Shown here piece after piece: positions 49,919 to 63,173 of a stretch of 64,000 nt of DNA. The stretch covers positions 1,488,001 through 1,552,000 of the forward strand of contig NC_057385.1 of the NCBI RefSeq assembly GCF_016906535.1, in the 5' to 3' direction. The translations under genes were made by a program, and so were the position numbers. The DNA comes from Rhizoctonia solani (Eukaryota; Basidiomycota; Agaricomycetes; Cantharellales; Ceratobasidiaceae). The notes beneath the pieces are model-generated. The model was not told where the DNA came from, searched no databases, and saw nothing but the letters and a program-made list of their open reading frames with translations. Position 1 is the stretch's first letter, and each line of letters opens with the position of its first letter.

Positions 49919-50273
49919 GCGATTTTTTTAGCGTTGAGCGTTTGTTTAAACTAGGGTTCATGTATGCGTCAAATATAGTCTAAAGTAACGTTGAGTTATG
50001 TAGACGTCTATCAGTTTCTTCCGATCTCGGAGTTCTATGTCGCTTGCGTCGAGTTTATGTCCTTCTGTACATAGGAAGGCCATATATTAATTTATCAGAT
50101 GGACGTCCAATTAGCAAAAATTCAGTATAAGGATATATTGCGTCAGCAGCTATTCGGCTTACCGGATCAGCCAGTTATAGAGTTCAAGCATATATATGTA
50201 AGACGTAAGACTGTCACTCCCTATACCATACCACCACCACCATCACCCACACAATTGATATTGGACGTCTATA
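49919..50273. other. Intergenic, upstream of the SLATT array
   Basis: The 3' UTR of the permease and promoter of the first SLATT gene. A (CCA)n-like tract, ACCACCACCACCATCACCC, lies at about 50230-50248, close to the start codon. No other element was recognised. Confidence 0.35.
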
Positions 50274-51345
50274 ATGGCAGACTTGGCGGATGATATCCAC
50301 TCTGTTGAGAACGGAGGGCCTCGTCCTGTGAGCAAGGCTGTTAATACTTCACGTTAATATTAATCAATGTTTGTATTATAGAAAAGTAGGGCCTCGGAAA
50401 GGACTCCGCTTTTGGCACAAGCTGGACCAAGTCAGACCCCTTGGCGACTGGTAAATGAAATGAGGATGTAGATTAGGAGGTTCCAGTTACTGACTTTTGT
50501 CAACTCATCCGTTATAGCATGTAAATGAGCGCAGTGCTCAAGCCAGGCTTCAGCCTTACATCGACAGAGCAATTGCCAGACAAAAGTACCAATACTTTCT
50601 CGGTAAGCGCTCGCCTAAGTTTCTCAAAAGCGTGCGTAGTTGACTTGAATCAACTGATCAAACTTCAGCAAAGCTCATCAAGTGGGGTGTGTATGATGCC
50701 TTGCTACTCTCCGTGTATATCCATATCTAATCTCGGCTTAGGAATCAATTTCATTCTTCTGCTCCAAGTTACGGTGGGAGCTTTGGTAACTATTCTTACA
50801 GTTCTGGAACCAAGCGAAAAGGTGCGTGAGATCAACATTTGCTTAATTGAGCGTCCTGATGATTAGCTGGGTGCCCAAAGACGAGGCTAGCTATTGCTGG
50901 GTTGGGTGCTTTGGGAACCCTCACAGCATCTGTGCTCGCCAGGGCAAAGGTAAGCACATGTCATTATCTGAGAGTATGAGCTAATATTTGCAGCTAAAGG
51001 GGACAAATCAACCTGAGCTCGCCGAGACTCATGCTCGAGAGCTGGAAAAGTTTATTGGACAGTGCCAACTGTTCGTTGGAGATGTGGGATCGGCCGTTGG
51101 TCCTGAGATCGATGCACAAGTGGGTTTTTTGGCTATGCTTGTAGAGGTGCTTGAACGCCGTTCATTCTAGGTCTTGGAGTTCGTGCGCCAATTCGACGCG
51201 ATTGAGGATAAAGCCGTAGAGTGAGCAACCCGCGTCCTAATATCACCGTATGGAATTGAGAGCTCAAGTGTTACTTTACGACTATCCATCATGCAGGGCG
51301 GGGCGAGGACGTGAGACGCAACACACCGGCGCCGCAGCCGTGTAA
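50274..51345 (+). CDS. SLATT-type 2TM protein, copy 1
   Basis: Membrane protein of the fungal SLATT family (SMODS and SLOG-associating 2TM effector domain), predicted from bacterial relatives to form pores or perturb membranes in conflict or cell-death systems. Exons encode MADLADDIHSVENGGPRP, a Ser-rich linker, ARLQPYIDRAIARQKYQYFL, and a tiny exon AKLIKWG. TM1 follows (INFILLLQVTVGALV...), then a short polar turn EPSEK, then TM2 (LAIAGLGALGTLTASVLARAK). The C-terminal helices read GTNQPELAETHARELEKFI, GPEIDAQ and VLEFVRQFDAIEDKAVE. The end is GRETQHTGAAAV. All junctions keep phase with GT-AG borders, and the frame is intact. No nucleotide-binding or sensor domain is fused. The specific role is inferred. 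Confidence 0.78.
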
Positions 51346-51977
51346 CATGAGTCTAGATCCAAAGACTCAATTGAACAGGGTTATAGTATTCAATGTTTGC
51401 TGTCACCTGATGTTTGTTACGAGATTCCTGGGCTTGAATGATAACAATCTGGATTCCCGAATGTATGCGCAAGGTATGGCTCAAAACAGAACCATTTGGA
51501 CCAAACCGTGGGTGGTCGTAAACGGTCTCGAACTATCTACATGGGATTGGTATTTTTAATGCCGTTCTACCGGAGTTCCGTAATACTTGTGTTGAGCGCG
51601 CGACTATATACAGTTTCCTTCGCAACGAGGTAACATAACTGGTCAGATCGGCGCCGATTGAGTACGGCCTTAGTTCAAGGATACAATAGGTCCAGGGACC
51701 TTTAGCTACCAGCACACCAAAATCGCCAAAAATAATCGTCCAGTTGAGGAAAAGAAACAAGGAGAGAACGACAAACACACTCGAAAGCGTGCTTGTGCCT
51801 AGGCGCCTAATTTCAAGTCCCGGGTTCCTGCTATGTCACGAACTGTTTGCATTGCCGAACCGGTTAATCATGTCTTTTGACAAAAAAGATAAGCGCGGGC
51901 TGTTCGAACATATGTATAAGACCGAGGCTTTTCTTGTGCTGTAGCGCTGTAGCAGATATCGCACCATACCGACGCTC
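51346..51977. other. Spacer between SLATT copies 1 and 2
   Basis: About 630 bases without a recognisable gene; short ORFs here lack SLATT motifs. It should hold the terminator of copy 1 and the promoter of copy 2. Confidence 0.35.
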
Positions 51978-53032
51978 ATGGCTGACCTGAAGATAAAGCT
52001 GCCGCTCGTCATTGAGAAAGGTTCCGGGTTCACAACTTGTGAGTAAGAGTTTCTGTATTTCTAGGTGTGATTAAAGTTTCTCAGAAGGATGAAGCATCGG
52101 AACGTGTGGCTTGGTCTGTGGTAAGTAAAATGGGGTGGGATACTTTGGTTAATAATCAAACCCTCATCGCAGATTCCTGGACGAACCGCAGAAGAAAGAC
52201 TTAGACCATACATCGACAGAGCAAAATCTAACTATAAATGGCAGTTCTTTCTCGGTGGGCATTTGTTTAATATTATTAAAAGTATATGCAGTTGACTCAA
52301 GCCAACTTATCGAATTCAAGGAAAGGCCATGGCTTGGGGTACGTACAATATTATGCCGCTTCGTGTGTGATATATATTCTCATCTGTTCTGGATGAGTTA
52401 GGAACGAACATTCTTATTATACTTCAAGTTGGGGTGGGGGCTATGGTAACTGTTTGTACAGTTCAGAAGCAAACCGAAATGGTACGTGTGGAGTTGGCTT
52501 TCCCTCCAAGTTATATTAGAATGGGCTCAAATTTGATGATATTAAGTCAAGGATGCAAATTGCTTCACTGGGTGCTATAGGAACTTTTACAGCTTCTATA
52601 CTTGCTAGGGCAAAGGTACATATACAGTACCACCTGAGACATGATCTAAAATATCTAGCTACTAAAGGGAACAAATCAACCCGAGCGCACTGATGTTCAC
52701 ACCCGAGAGCTAGAGAAGTTTATCTCGAGTGTGAGATGTTCGTTGAAGATGTCGGCACAACCTCTGGGCCAGAAATAGATGCGCAGGTACGCTGCTTTCG
52801 GCCAAGTATGCAAAGGTATACGTACTTGATGACTGAGTCGTTATAGGTTGCACGCTTCGTTCGCCAGTTTGACGCAATTGAGGATAGAGCTATTGAGTGA
52901 GTGATCCTCTTAAAAGGCTCCCGAATTCAGTTAAGAGTTAACACATTATCATCATTATTTTACCTACTATTACAAAGTCAAGGACGGAGGTGGGAGCCTG
53001 CTACGGCAATCACCAACGTTGCAACCGCCTAG
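51978..53032 (+). CDS. SLATT-type 2TM protein, copy 2 (one frame break)
   Basis: Same exon plan as copy 1 but more diverged. MADLKIKLPLVIEK is followed by a linker exon, GRTAEERLRPYIDRAKSN, WQFFL, the tiny exon GKAMAWG, TM1 (TNILIILQVGVGAMV), QKQTEM, and TM2 (SLGAIGTFTASILARAK). Then come GTNQPERTDVHTRELEKFI, a region ending GPEIDAQ, and VARFVRQFDAIEDRAIE. The C-terminus ends NVATA. The exon after GTNQPE loses frame near 52724, where one base appears to be missing before the ECEMF-like segment; without it a stop follows soon. Since the downstream exons are conserved, I treat this as a likely sequence error, though a real truncation is possible. Confidence 0.72.
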
Positions 53033-53429
53033 CCTGAACTGGTACGAAATGTTATCCACAAGCTCTTGATTTCAGTTTTTTTTCGGTTGTTGTTGTGGTG
53101 TTATGTTTATAAGTCTCGGCCGGCTTCCGAGTGTATGCACCATGTGGCTGTGTAATCACAATACCTCCTGGCTACCGGAAAATGGAAAACCGAGCTGAGC
53201 GTTCCCAGCATTGCCCATAATAGTTCAACGATGCTTGCTGGCTACGTTGGCCAAGCCCCTAGCCACGTGTTAATGGCGTCCTGTTGCTCCAAGTATAAGT
53301 TACATGGATCAAAGTAGCTCAGGGGAACGGGGGCGTGGTCTCGGCGTTTAAACCCCACATAAAGGGAGAGGCCTTCCTCAACGCTGTTCGGCCGCCTCGT
53401 GTGTCCCTCTCTTCTTGCATTGACTCATC
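53033..53429. other. Spacer between SLATT copies 2 and 3
   Basis: About 400 bases, with no coding signal. A TATA-like CATAAAGG lies at 53358-53365, about 65 bases before the copy 3 start codon. Confidence 0.35.
53358..53365 (+). promoter_or_regulatory. TATA-like element of SLATT copy 3
   Basis: CATAAAGG at a suitable distance upstream of the ATG at 53430. Sequence and position are suggestive only. Confidence 0.3.
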
Positions 53430-54351
53430 ATGGGCGACCAGAAGGATCATATCGAAGAAAATCACGTCCCAGACCCCGAGAGCTCACGACCCCCCTTGAG
53501 TACGAAGGAATCCGCTGCTCCGGCTCCTCCGACCACGGCTCCGAAAACTCGAAAAGTTCAGCCGAGTACCCGGACTGCACAGGAAAGACTGCAGCCATAT
53601 ATAGACAAGGCTATTAAGAGGCAGAGATATCAGTTTTACCTCAGTAGGTACCGATTCATTACGGTAATCCGTGGAGAGTTATTTGACAGCTTGTAATAGG
53701 TAAAGTGATCAAGTATGGTGAGGCATCAGTCTTGGCATTCCGTATTGGGTACTGAACGATACCAGGAATAAACGTCATCATATTCGCGCAGATTATAGTG
53801 GGGGCATTGATAACGATTATATCGGTGCTCAGTCCTAGCGAGGGGGTATGTGTATAAGACTCTCAACCTAAGCCGAGTGGACTAAGCTTGATTCTAGACA
53901 CGAATCACTACGGCTGTATTGGGAGCAGTAGGCACTTTTACAGCTTCTGTGTTAGCCAGAGCAAAGGTGAGTCATATGTATTATCTAGGTCTCTGCCTTT
54001 GAAAACTAATCACCGGTAAAAAGGGAACCAACCAACCGGAACTTGCGGAGACACACGCAAGAGAGTTGGAAAAGTTCATTGGTGAATGCCAGCTATTTGC
54101 TGCCGACGCAGGTGATGTTATTGGACCCGAAATAGATGCCAGGGTAAGGGATCCTCGCGAAACCGGGAGCTAGTACCAATCTAATGAACGCCCAGGTTAT
54201 AGAGCTTGTCGACCAATTTGAAGAAGTCGAGGATCGCGCGGCAGAGTGAGTGTGCTTCTACTACTGGCAAGACAGAGAATAATTAAATTTATAGGGCTTC
54301 ACGAGGACGCGAACTACAAGGTCTTCCGACGTGGGCTCTGCGGCCGCGTAA
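53430..54351 (+). CDS. SLATT-type 2TM protein, copy 3
   Basis: Third tandem member, with a longer and different N-terminal exon (MGDQKDHIEENHVPDPESS, Pro/Ser-rich) that reads straight into AQERLQPYIDKAIKRQRYQ. The tiny exon encodes SKVIKYG. TM1 (INVIIFAQIIVGALI) is followed by LSPSEG and TM2 (AVLGAVGTFTASVLARAK). The C-terminal helices have GTNQPELAETHARELEKFI, GPEIDAR and VIELVDQFEEVEDRAAE. It lacks the separate linker exons of copies 1 and 2, so the array is not a set of simple recent duplicates. The end is uncertain: the plain frame runs to a TAG at 54382, but a one-base step near 54317 gives SDVGSAAA and a stop at 54351, which matches the Ala-rich ends of the sister genes. Confidence 0.76.
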
Positions 54352-54499
54352 GATTCAAGTTATTTTCAACCTAGCTATATAGCTTTGTTTTCTCACAACC
54401 TGCTGTATTTATCGACATTGTATTACATAATGAGATTGCCCTTGTTAGCGCCCTTAATCTTCAATCCAACCACCACGAATCGAAACACTCGCACCAGGT

Positions 54500-56821
54500 A
54501 TGGCAGGAGGACTGTACGGAGGGATAAAATTTTCTGCGAATGGGACGTCTGAGGCGACTGTCGTAACTCCTGTTGAAGCGCCGGCTCCTGTTGCTAGTGC
54601 CCCGACCCCTCAAGTGGCTGCGGAAACACCAGCCGCTGCACCAAGCGAACCTGTTGCGGCAACCAAGCCAGATGATTCGCAAAAGAAGTCTGCAGGTAAG
54701 CGAGCTGCAGACAACTCCCGTTGCTGTCTTACAACTTGTACCAGGATGGTCTGCCGCACTCTCCTTTGCCCCTACTCGGCGAAAGGCGCCCACAACACAG
54801 GCTCGCCCTTCGTATGCTGGCTTTACTACTTCGAAAGTTTCGGCTGCTGTCCCACCGACACTTGCCGCCTCTTCGGCTACGATCTCAGCACCGCCGGTAT
54901 TGATCGAACGGGCAGAAACAAATCTGAAATTCAACCAGACTCGAACGAGACCAACAAGGCTGGGGGTTGGGCGAAGAAAATCAAGGCTCCATCGATGGTA
55001 CTAGACGAAGATGTCAATGGATTCCGTGCAGTAGGCGGAGGAAAGAAGAAGGGAGCAGGTTCACGCAAGAAGGTATTCATCCCGCCCACATCGTCTATCC
55101 CATTGGCACTTTGCCATGTGTCTTGTGTCGAATGAGCTTCTTTGTGGTCATCGTGTCGTGTGCTCAATATGCCATTCGTTATGAGCAGGGAAAAAATGCT
55201 GCAAATGCCCCCCCAGCTTGGGACCCCATGGAACCTTACGATCCTCGCGCTCCAAACGATTACTATGAATACAAAGCATGGAAACAACGGGAGCACGACG
55301 ATTCTCTAGCAAGACGACAAGCAGAACTCAGGGAGGAGTCACGAGGTCGCAAACGATCCTGGAAGGACGACGACCGCTCGGATGAGAGCGACGACGCGTC
55401 GGAAGATAGCAGAGATTACGATAGATGGCAAAACCGACCGCGCAAAACGGGTGAGCCCAATTTGCCTTGGTGATTTATCTTTATCTTTATCTTGATTTTT
55501 TTTTCAGGTCGCTACGAACGTTCCAGGTCTACACACCGCTCCAGGTCTCGGTCTCGGTCCCGTTCGCGCTCCCCCAGGCGCTCGCCAGAGCATGAGGAAC
55601 AGCCAGTCCGCCGAGCACCGCCCTCCTTTGCTCCTGCATCTATGCCCACCGAGGAGCCGAGCGCTGCGGCAAGTGGGGAAGAAGCATACCTAAGACGCCT
55701 GGCAATGTCTACGAGAGCTGCTCGGGACCCACCTCCCAATACTGAAGAACCTGCGACGGTCTCTCTCGCTACGACTGGCGACGAAGCCTATGCTCGACGA
55801 CTGGCCATGTCTCAGGCCATGTCGCAACCTCCTGCTGCCAACAACCCCCTGCCAAACGCCTATCCCCAGTTTGCTAGGGCACAACAACCCGATGTACTCC
55901 CTGAAGACGATCCGATTCCGTCACCCCCCGTTGACACACCCCCAGAACCAGAGCCAGCCCCAGCCCCTGCGGCCGTTCCCGTGCCCACGGGCCCCACTCC
56001 CGGCAGCGAAGAATTCGATGCCCAAGTCAAGGCGCGAAGAGAAGCAGCAGCTGCTATAGCCGCTCGTCTTGGTAAACTAGCCAACGCTGCTCCAAGTCAG
56101 CCGGCAGCGCAGGCTCCAGCACCCCCACAGCAAGAAAGCGGCGAAGAGTAAGTCGGCAAGCGTCCGATTGTTACAGTAACTGAAAATTTATGGCACCCTA
56201 ATCGCAGTCCCGACCCACGTGGTTTTGCTGAAAGGATGATGGCTAAATGGGGTCACAAGAGTGGACAAGGTCTTGGCGTTAATGCCACAGGTATTGTCCA
56301 CGCATTGACTGTAGAACAGTCGAATCGACCCAAAGGCAATAAAGCGGGAGGTTCTGCTGCTGGAGGCTTTGGCGCCAAAGAAGGGAACCGAATGGGGAAG
56401 ATTATCAATGCAAACGAGGATGTGCGCCAGAAAGAGGAGCTCGAACGGTTCGGCGAACCTAGTAGGATTGTGGTCCTATGTAACATGGTCGGAGTAGAAG
56501 ACCTGGAGACGACGAATTACCCGATGAAGTTGGTGAGTACGATAGCATTACACTGTATGACATTGCGTTTGACTTGTTTTTCGTTTTAGCACAAGAGTGC
56601 AATAAACACGGCGTCGTTGAACGCGTCTTTGTTCATGCCGTCTATCCGGAGCCTGCCAAAGAAGAAGACGCGGTTCGTGTGTTTGTCAAATTCTCGGGGC
56701 CGGTTGGAGCATACAGGACAGTCCGCGATTTTGACGGCCGGTTCTTCGGTGGCCGACAGTACGTGCGAGGTATTTTGACGAAAGGCTCTTTGAGAGCAGA
56801 CAATTCAATGCTCCATTGTAA
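54500..56821 (+). CDS. Splicing factor SPF45/RBM17 homologue (G-patch and UHM) (frame broken)
   Basis: Nuclear factor acting in 3' splice site choice. [15 protein letters not shown] and an Ala/Pro-rich stretch lead to [16 protein letters not shown], which is characteristic of the family. Then follow [39 protein letters not shown], an RS-rich segment ([13 protein letters not shown]), Pro/Ala linkers, the G-patch ([19 protein letters not shown]) and the UHM domain ([32 protein letters not shown], and a final RYFDERLF). One-base steps are needed near 54936, 56492 and 56758, always as if a base were missing. After the last the protein ends NAPL at 56821, whereas the plain frame would run past it without the conserved UHM end. 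Confidence 0.88.
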
Positions 56822-56982
56822 AGAGCTTTTATAGTGTTTTGTATGTATTTTCTTTTGGCTCGGAATTCACATCTTGGAACCAAAAAAATAAAATCAAGTT
56901 ACTATTCAGATGTGATTATACATGTCGGGATTCCATAAAACTATTTTGGATGGGTAGGACTTAGTTCACTTTAAAGCTAGTT

Positions 56983-57573
56983 TCACAGCACGACCAGCAT
57001 TGACGCAAATATGCCCGTTGCGACACCCAAAGCGGCCAAGCCGTGTACCTTGAGAGGCTCGCATCGGCCCATAGCAGCATTGTTCGTCGGCGAGGCCGAG
57101 GCAACAGAGCTCGCGACCGAGGATGTTGCTGATGCAATGGGTGAAGTGGTCGGTAGGGCCGTGGTAAGTCCGGAAGTTTGGCTACTCGGAACACTGGATG
57201 TTTCGACGTCACTTGTAGACGGCGCCCCTGTCGTTGTAGGCTGAGGGGCTGTACTTGTTGGAGGTCTGGGAGTAAGGGATGGAGCTGTCCGGTTTTTAGT
57301 ACTGTTTTTCCTTCTTTGACAAATGGGTAGTAGTATTTTGGGTGGGCTTACTTATGGAAGGGATAGGTGGGAAACCTGAGCTTATGGTAGGAGGGTCTGG
57401 TACGATCGTTGGTAAAGGAAAAACACTGATACTACTGTGAAACGAAGTAAGTTGGACGTCTACATCCAGACTCCACTACCAGGCCATATGCACACCTTGT
57501 GTCTTCCTGAGGCCTTGCGCCAGCACCCGAAGCAACGAGTAAGAGAACGGCAGGGAATGCGATCAATTTCATT
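56983..57573 (-). CDS. Small GPI-anchored Ser/Thr/Pro-rich cell-surface protein 1
   Basis: Exon 1 (57573 to about 57482) encodes a signal peptide, MKLIAFPAVLLLVASGAGA, then RPQEDT. Exon 2 gives ISVFPLPTIVPDPPTI, and the last exon is a Ser/Thr/Pro-rich stalk (TPRPPTSTAPQP, SSVPSSQTSGLTT) expected to be O-glycosylated. The C-terminus, after PTNNAAMGRC, is a hydrophobic tail (LAALGVATGIFASMLVVL) ending the protein, typical of a GPI-addition signal with an Asn or Ala omega site. No enzyme or adhesin domain is seen. It is divergently transcribed from MED7. Confidence 0.72.
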
Positions 57574-58151
57574 GTACTATATTGCTTTGGTCGGTCGAGG
57601 TCAAGGTCGAGCGGAAATCACTCTCGCCTTCTTGAGGGGGCAAGCTTAATCACGAGCTTTATACGCTTCGCATGACGTGCCATGAGGGACCCAGGAGAGT
57701 ATTTCAATGCGCCCTGAGGCTAAGTATATTCGGGAAAGTAGTGTGTGGGCTATCAGCATGTGGGCCAAGCAAAGACATGCTAAGTTCTCGAAGTGCTCCA
57801 CATGCACACTCAAATCTGTGGCGTGCGGATGTCTCGTTTTGGATTATTATGAGATGGTCTTGAGCGACTGCGCATCACAGACGGTCGGAGTCGATACGGC
57901 ACGCACGACGAACACGAGGAAATTGCGCTAGCTATGACCCTCTACCCGATTCTCATGTTCGCCATAGAGGCCAGGACGTGCGTGAGCCTCATCTTCTTGC
58001 CTGGAAGCTTTGACTTGACACCGGATCTGGACCAATAAATAATAATAATTAATTGTTGTTCCAAACTGGCAGCGCTAGTTGCGGAGCCCTGATACTGTAT
58101 AGCACCTGTAGATAGTGCTTCGTTAACGCCTGCGACCATTACCCGTACAAG
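57574..58151. other. Divergent promoter region, GPI protein 1 and MED7
   Basis: About 580 bases between divergent start codons, so it should contain both promoters. No coding signal or named element was recognised. Confidence 0.35.
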
Positions 58152-59228
58152 ATGGATGAGCCTGGAGAGATTCAATCGACGTTTCCGACTCCTCCTGCTC
58201 ACTATGTGCGATACACGAGCTCTAATCTACAACTTCTCAGCCAGCTAAAAACAAAACTGGGGTCCGATGCACCTTCTTACCACCCTGCGTCAGACGACCT
58301 ACCTTACCCCGACGTACAGGCCATCCGACAGCAGCACAATCTCTTGTCCGATGCGAGAGGTGTGCCCGATTGGGACTTGCTCGAATTACAGCCACCCCGA
58401 GTAGATTGGATCGTAGAGGAGGGCGGATACTCGACGTTTGGGGAACAGTGGTCTGTAAGTCGAGGCGCCAGACTGTGTTCACACTGATGCCGGAAAGTGC
58501 AACCAGATCCCAGAGCGACAGCCTACAGTCGAAGAAATCGGTGTGCGCCAGTTGTACCCAGCGGACCCCAACGTCGACCGTCGTCCCTACTTGCAACAGC
58601 TCTTGCACACACTTTTACACAACCACTTTGAAATGCTTGGCGCGCTCCTGGAGGCCCCTCCTATCCCTACGCAAGCAGACCCCGAGCCGACTCCAGCTTG
58701 GTTGAGATTGACGGAATGGACCGAAATCGCGGGGGTGAACATGATTATGGCTGTGAATGATCTGAGGTCGTTGCAGGTGGGTTTCATATCATGGGGCTAG
58801 CGCGTATACCGAGGAAGAACGATGTGACAGAAAGGGTGTTTAATATATATTAGGCTCGTGCGACGCTAGAGGGTATGATGGAGACTCAAGTTCGGAATAG
58901 GCGAGACGACGCCAGGGCTATCAATGAGTGCGTATCCAACCTATTCCGCACTCAGTATTCCTAACTGAGTTTGATACGCAGACGATGTGATGCTATTGAG
59001 GCTATGCTGGGGAAACTAAAAGACCAGTCCCTGGAGTACAAGACTCTCCTAGAAGGAGAAAGTGACTATACTCTGATTGAAAAGCAGCCGGTATGTATCG
59101 CGCGATGTGTTGGCTGCATCCAACTTACTCTTAACTGGTACTAGACTAAAACGTCCACAGACGTGCCAATCGTATCACAAAACGATCTCATGGAGTGGGC
59201 AGAGGATGTTAAACCGGCTTCCAAATAG
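58152..59228 (+). CDS. MED7: Mediator complex subunit 7
   Basis: Middle-module subunit of Mediator, linking transcription factors to RNA polymerase II; forms a coiled coil with MED21. The start MDEPGEIQSTFPTPPAHYVRY carries the conserved FPxPPxxY motif. It is followed by IPERQPTVEEIGVRQLYP, VDRRPYLQQLLHTLLHNHF and a C-terminal coiled-coil: NMIMAVNDLRSLQ-ARATLEGMMETQV, INERCDAIEAMLGKLKDQ. The end is VKPASK. Five exons with canonical borders and an intact frame. The length is normal for the family. Confidence 0.93.
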
Positions 59229-59363
59229 GTCACCAGGAAGGTAGGATTATAGTGTATAGGTACAAGGGAGCATAGGCTTAGTACATAACACCTAAGCAAA
59301 AAGAAAAATCACAATTTAATGTCCACAAGAATTCATTTCATTGCCCCATTTTAGTCCCAGAAC

Positions 59364-59953
59364 TTAGAGCAAAGCAGCGCCAAAGGCGACTCCGGCTAAG
59401 ACTGCACCCACAGTCCAGCCAGCTCCGGATCGAAGGGATGAAGCGGCGTTTTGAGAGCCGGTTGGGGTTGGGGTAGGGATGGTCGATGCTGCCGAGCTCA
59501 AAGAGTTGGATATACTGGATAAAGCACTAGATGCACTAGCGATTACGCTGCTGCTCAGCGGGGTCGTTGTCGGAATTGGTGTGAGCGATGAAACTATGGT
59601 GCCTATAGTTGTCGGGGCTTCTGACTCGGAGATGCTCGGGAATGTCTCCGTTGGCGCCTCGCTTTCGCTGGTTACAGAGATAGATGGTCCTAACGAAAGC
59701 GATTAGTTAAAACAAATTCCAAGGCTTGCCAGTCAAACTCACGAGGAGACTGAGTTTCGATTGATGTCGGTGTTGGTGGTACGGAAACGTTTGTACCGGT
59801 GATTGGGCTAAACGGAAGGAACCAGGTCAATTATTTTTCGCGTATTATAGAAGATTGGGCTTACATAGGCTCTGTTATAAGGGAGGTGTCGCTGCTCTGT
59901 GCACTGACGGCAGCGGCCAAGACTATCGATGACAAAATAAATTGTGCGCGCAT
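59364..59953 (-). CDS. Small GPI-anchored Ser/Thr-rich cell-surface protein 2
   Basis: Exon 1 begins MRAQFILSSIVLAAAVSAQ, a clear signal peptide, and continues SSDTSLITEP. The next exon gives ITGTNVSVPPTPTSI with an N-glycosylation sequon (NVS). The final exon is Ser/Thr/Glu-rich (SESEAPTETFPSISESEAP) and then nearly all Ser/Ala/Thr. The C-terminal SGAGWTVGAVLAGVAFGAALL fits a GPI-addition signal. It has the same plan and gene structure as the GPI protein on the other side of MED7, although sequence similarity is low. Confidence 0.72.
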
Positions 59954-60510
59954 GATTCGTTAAGGTAGAAAATGAAGTCGGACTGGGTTAGATTCGTGAA
60001 GTGGTGAGATTTGGGATCTGAAGAAAATACCATACGTCGTCGGGTCTTTTATATTAGCGATAATAGGCGCTGGGATCTCATCTGGCTTGGCCGCCGGGAA
60101 TAGTGCATCCTCATGCAGCATGGAGCACGTCATATTTCCAACTCGAAGATACTCATATGGTGATGGCGGGGCAGAATATGCTCTGATTGGATAAGGTACA
60201 GCCGCTGTTGAATCTACAAAAGAGAACCCTCACCTCATGGGGTCACCCTCCACTCCACCGCGTGCACCGCAGTCCCCATCGAAGCACCGAGGGAGCGCGT
60301 GGAAGTGCTGCGGATGTCAAGCACCTTGTTCCTATCGCGTATGCTATCGGGCTCGGACATTGCCAAGAATCCACGTCAACGAATCTCGAACTCCAGTCAG
60401 GATCATATGGGACCAATGAATAAGTCCATTCTGCATTTTTTTTGACTACCAGGAAATAGGCACGTATACTACACTACTGCACAAAGAAGCACCCAGACGA
60501 GATATAGCGC
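59954..60510. other. Intergenic region
   Basis: Between GPI protein 2 and SDHA, both minus. A plus-strand ORF (60237-60419) has five Cys (WKCCGCQAPC) but no start context or relatives I can name; treated as noise. Confidence 0.3.

Positions 60511-63173
<2,663 letters not shown>

Noticed and set aside
53145..53200. Short similarity (ACAATACCTCCTG then CTACCGG-like) to an intron/exon of the NCS1 gene near 48080
   Set aside because: Too short and partly low complexity; no extended duplicate was found around it.
60187..60423. Overlapping Cys-containing plus-strand ORFs
   Set aside because: Two frames are open at once and neither shows a signal peptide, splice pattern or conserved spacing.
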